Below, piece by piece: positions 8,689-10,431 of a stretch of 10,431 nucleotides of DNA; within the stretch, counting starts at the first letter, position 1; every line of letters begins with the position of its first letter. A program made the translations under genes and the position numbers. Below the pieces are notes generated by a model. The model ran no database searches. It was not told where the DNA came from and worked only from the letters and a program-made list of their open reading frames with translations. Origin of the DNA: Gloeopeniophorella convolvens (Eukaryota > Basidiomycota > Agaricomycetes > Russulales); assembly GCA_022496205.1 (NCBI GenBank), contig WTXD01000390.1, positions 1 to 10,431 of the forward strand. The letters run 5' to 3'.

Positions 8689-9070
8689 GGTGAATAGCTG
8701 GGAGACATCCAGACGATGAGCACGCTCGTGCTCGTTTTGCGAGCAACAATGGTGGCCAAATAGTGCTAAACAGATGTGTGAGCGGAAGCAGCGGGCCGGT
8801 TTGCCGGTAGTATTACGATGTGTGTCAATTCATCGGCGGACGCAAGGGCGGACGTCGGTCCGATGCTGAGCAACCCGCTCAGGCGTTCTTGGTAATTCTT
8901 GGGCGCACACTGGGCCATGTTTGAGCCCCAATTGACCTTCCGGCCGTTTGACTGGGCGTTCATGCCTTATGAATCACGTTTTCGCGCACTATGAAAGCCT
9001 GGTCGTTGCCTCCTAACTGGCAATCAGTCCCAGGATCACCATCACCACCCCTCGAGGATCCGAAACCGAC
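8689..9070. promoter_or_regulatory. Divergent intergenic region shared by the SmB and nitronate monooxygenase genes
   Basis: The two start codons face away from each other across 382 bases, so both promoters and both 5' UTRs must lie here. Small inverted repeats are visible: GAGCACG and CGTGCTC at 8718-8733 with a 2-base loop, and GCTCG-TTTTG-CGAGC just after it. I saw no clear TATA box for either gene. Both starts have a purine at -3 (A for SmB, G for the plus-strand gene). Confidence 0.6.
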
Positions 9071-10431
9071 ATGAGCACTATTCAGACCGCTGTCACCCGT
9101 CTGCTTGGTACATTCACAAGCATCTGATGGCGATGATGTTCCGTCTGAACCCGCGATCCAGGAACCCGAACGCCGATTGTACTCGCCCCAATGGCTGGGG
9201 CCAGCGGTGGCGCGCTCGCCAGCCAAGTTTCCCTTGCTGGGGCTTCGGATTTCTCGCTCCAGGTGAGGCACAGCCTCCACCATCACAGAAGTGCAGAAAA
9301 AAAAACTCAATGGCTGCGCCTGGAACATTCCTGCTTTCCTAGTCTACAACGGGTTGGAGAACTTCAGAAAAGAATTCGACGTCGCGCGCGTCGCGCTGAA
9401 CAGGCCATCGGGGCCACTGCCCATCGGCGCGGGCTTCCTCGGATGGAAGCTCGACGAGTCACACAACGAGCATGCTGCCCTCTTGGACCTCGCGCTCGAG
9501 AACGGCGTGCAGGCCGTATGGCTCTCCTTCGGCGACGACCTCGGCCGCTGGATTGACCGCGTACGCGCGCACGACCGCACATCCGGAAAAACGCCCCCGA
9601 CGCGCATCTTTGTGCAAGTGAATGCGCTCGACGAGGCCCTCCGCGCCGCGCAGACATGGAAGGTGGACGTGCTCGTGGCACAAGGTACGCACGCCCTTCC
9701 GCGCGCGCGGACGCAATAGCACACCAGCCCTTCGCGGTGCCTGTGCGCACGCGGCGCGCCACACCCGTCCGCTCACCCCGTTTCACCAGGCATCGAATCG
9801 GGCGGCCACGGCTCCGCCTCCGCGCCGCCGGTGCTGAACCTCGTCCCGCAGCTCCTCGGCGCGCTCCCGCCCAGCACGCCGGGCAACCCGCCGATCCTCG
9901 CGGCGGGCGGGCTCTCAAGCGGCGCGCACCTCGCCGCGTTCCTCGCGCTCGGCGCGGCAGGCGCGGTCGTCGGCACGCGCTTCCTCGTCGCGGCGGAGAG
10001 CCTGTACAGCGACGCGCAGAAGCGCGCGGTGCTCGCGGCGCGTCCGGGCGCCGCCGTGCGCTCGTACGTGTTCGACGAGCTGCGCGGCACGACCGGGTGG
10101 CCCGCGGGCGTCGACGGGCGCGCGCTCGCGATGCCCGCCGTCGCGACGGTCGAGGCCGGCGGCGACCTTGCGCAGGTCAAGGCGGAGGTTGCGGCGGGCG
10201 CGGCGCGCGGAGACCCAGGCTCGGTGCTCGCGTGGGCCGGGACGGGTGTCGGGCAGCTCGACCGGTTGCAGCCCGCAAAGGTGCGTTCCACATACACCTT
10301 CTGCGCGCACTATCTCCGTCGCCCCGTATCGAAAGGAAAGAAGGCAGAACAATTGACACGTGGTTGCGATAGATATCGTGCAGGAACTGCACGACAGTGC
10401 GGTGGCGCACCTCAGGGAGTCCGTCGCGCTT
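9071..10431 (+). CDS. Nitronate monooxygenase (2-nitropropane dioxygenase family), five exons, cut by the right edge and carrying two apparent single-base losses
   Basis: The family oxidises alkyl nitronates to carbonyl compounds and nitrite with FMN, which protects against nitro toxins such as 3-nitropropionate. Exons are 9071-9107, 9162-9262, 9343-9684, 9790-10280 and 10373 to the edge; introns are 54, 80, 105 and 92 nt. About 344 residues are visible, so only a short C-terminus is missing. Motifs are PIVLAPMAG (17-25), PLPIGAGFLGW after exon 2, the catalytic-histidine motif IESGGHG with His at about 167, and the FMN-phosphate region AAGGLSSG (198-205) to ALGAAGAVVGTRFL (ending at 226). Exons 3 and 4 read 276 clean codons with strong third-position GC. 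Exon 2 changes register at the G run 9239-9242, between VSLAG and GFGFLAP. Exon 5 (DIVQELHDSAVAHL) is one base out of phase across intron 4. Family call is secure; the exact substrate is unknown. Confidence 0.92.
9263..9342 (+). other. Nitronate monooxygenase intron 2 with an A9 run
   Basis: Donor GTGAGG and acceptor CCTAG; the splice joins a lone G to TC to make a valine codon in register with exon 3. The intron holds a run of nine A residues at 9297-9305. The boundaries are supported by the conserved sequence on both sides: GFGFL before, and the FRKEFDVARVALN helix after. Confidence 0.7.

Noticed and set aside
9364..9918. 184-codon minus-strand frame
   Set aside because: It is the antisense shadow of GC-rich nitronate monooxygenase exons 3 and 4.
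9656..10372. 238-codon arginine-rich plus frame
   Set aside because: It is an out-of-register shadow of nitronate monooxygenase exon 4, whose true frame has clear FMN and histidine motifs.

Overview
The window looks like nuclear DNA of a filamentous basidiomycete, most likely an Agaricomycete. The grounds are two genes split by short introns (54-105 nt) with GT..AG ends, a GC-rich background, very GC-rich third codon positions in the best exons, and protein sequences closest in style to mushroom-forming fungi. The lineage is inferred from gene style; no search was run.

Layout. Positions 1 to about 7560 hold no gene I can recognise. This stretch contains simple repeats (a GCAC tetranucleotide array, a TGCATCA cluster, a TCTGAG cluster), CpG-rich DNA with GC palindromes, two islands of shared degenerate motifs (about 605-830 and 1750-1925), and many short open frames that look like chance. 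The last 2.8 kb holds two divergent genes. On the minus strand (8688 down to 7975) is a four-exon gene for the spliceosomal core protein SmB/SmB'. On the plus strand (9071 to past the right edge) is a five-exon gene for a nitronate monooxygenase (2-nitropropane dioxygenase family). They share a 382-bp intergenic region that must hold both promoters.

The main discovery is that neither gene reads cleanly. Joining the exons shows SmB interrupted by four single-base losses and the nitronate monooxygenase by two. Five of the six fit loss of one G or C from a run of that base; the sixth (8576-8577) is compatible with it. Splice sites, domain motifs and the final stop are otherwise intact. SmB is normally essential and single-copy, so a consensus-indel problem in the assembly is the simplest reading; recent pseudogenes are the alternative. 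The same error type could hide further genes in the apparently empty left three quarters.

The two genes have no obvious shared pathway: one serves pre-mRNA splicing in the nucleus, the other is an FMN oxidoreductase that detoxifies alkyl nitronates. Their pairing is most simply head-to-head packing in a fungal genome.
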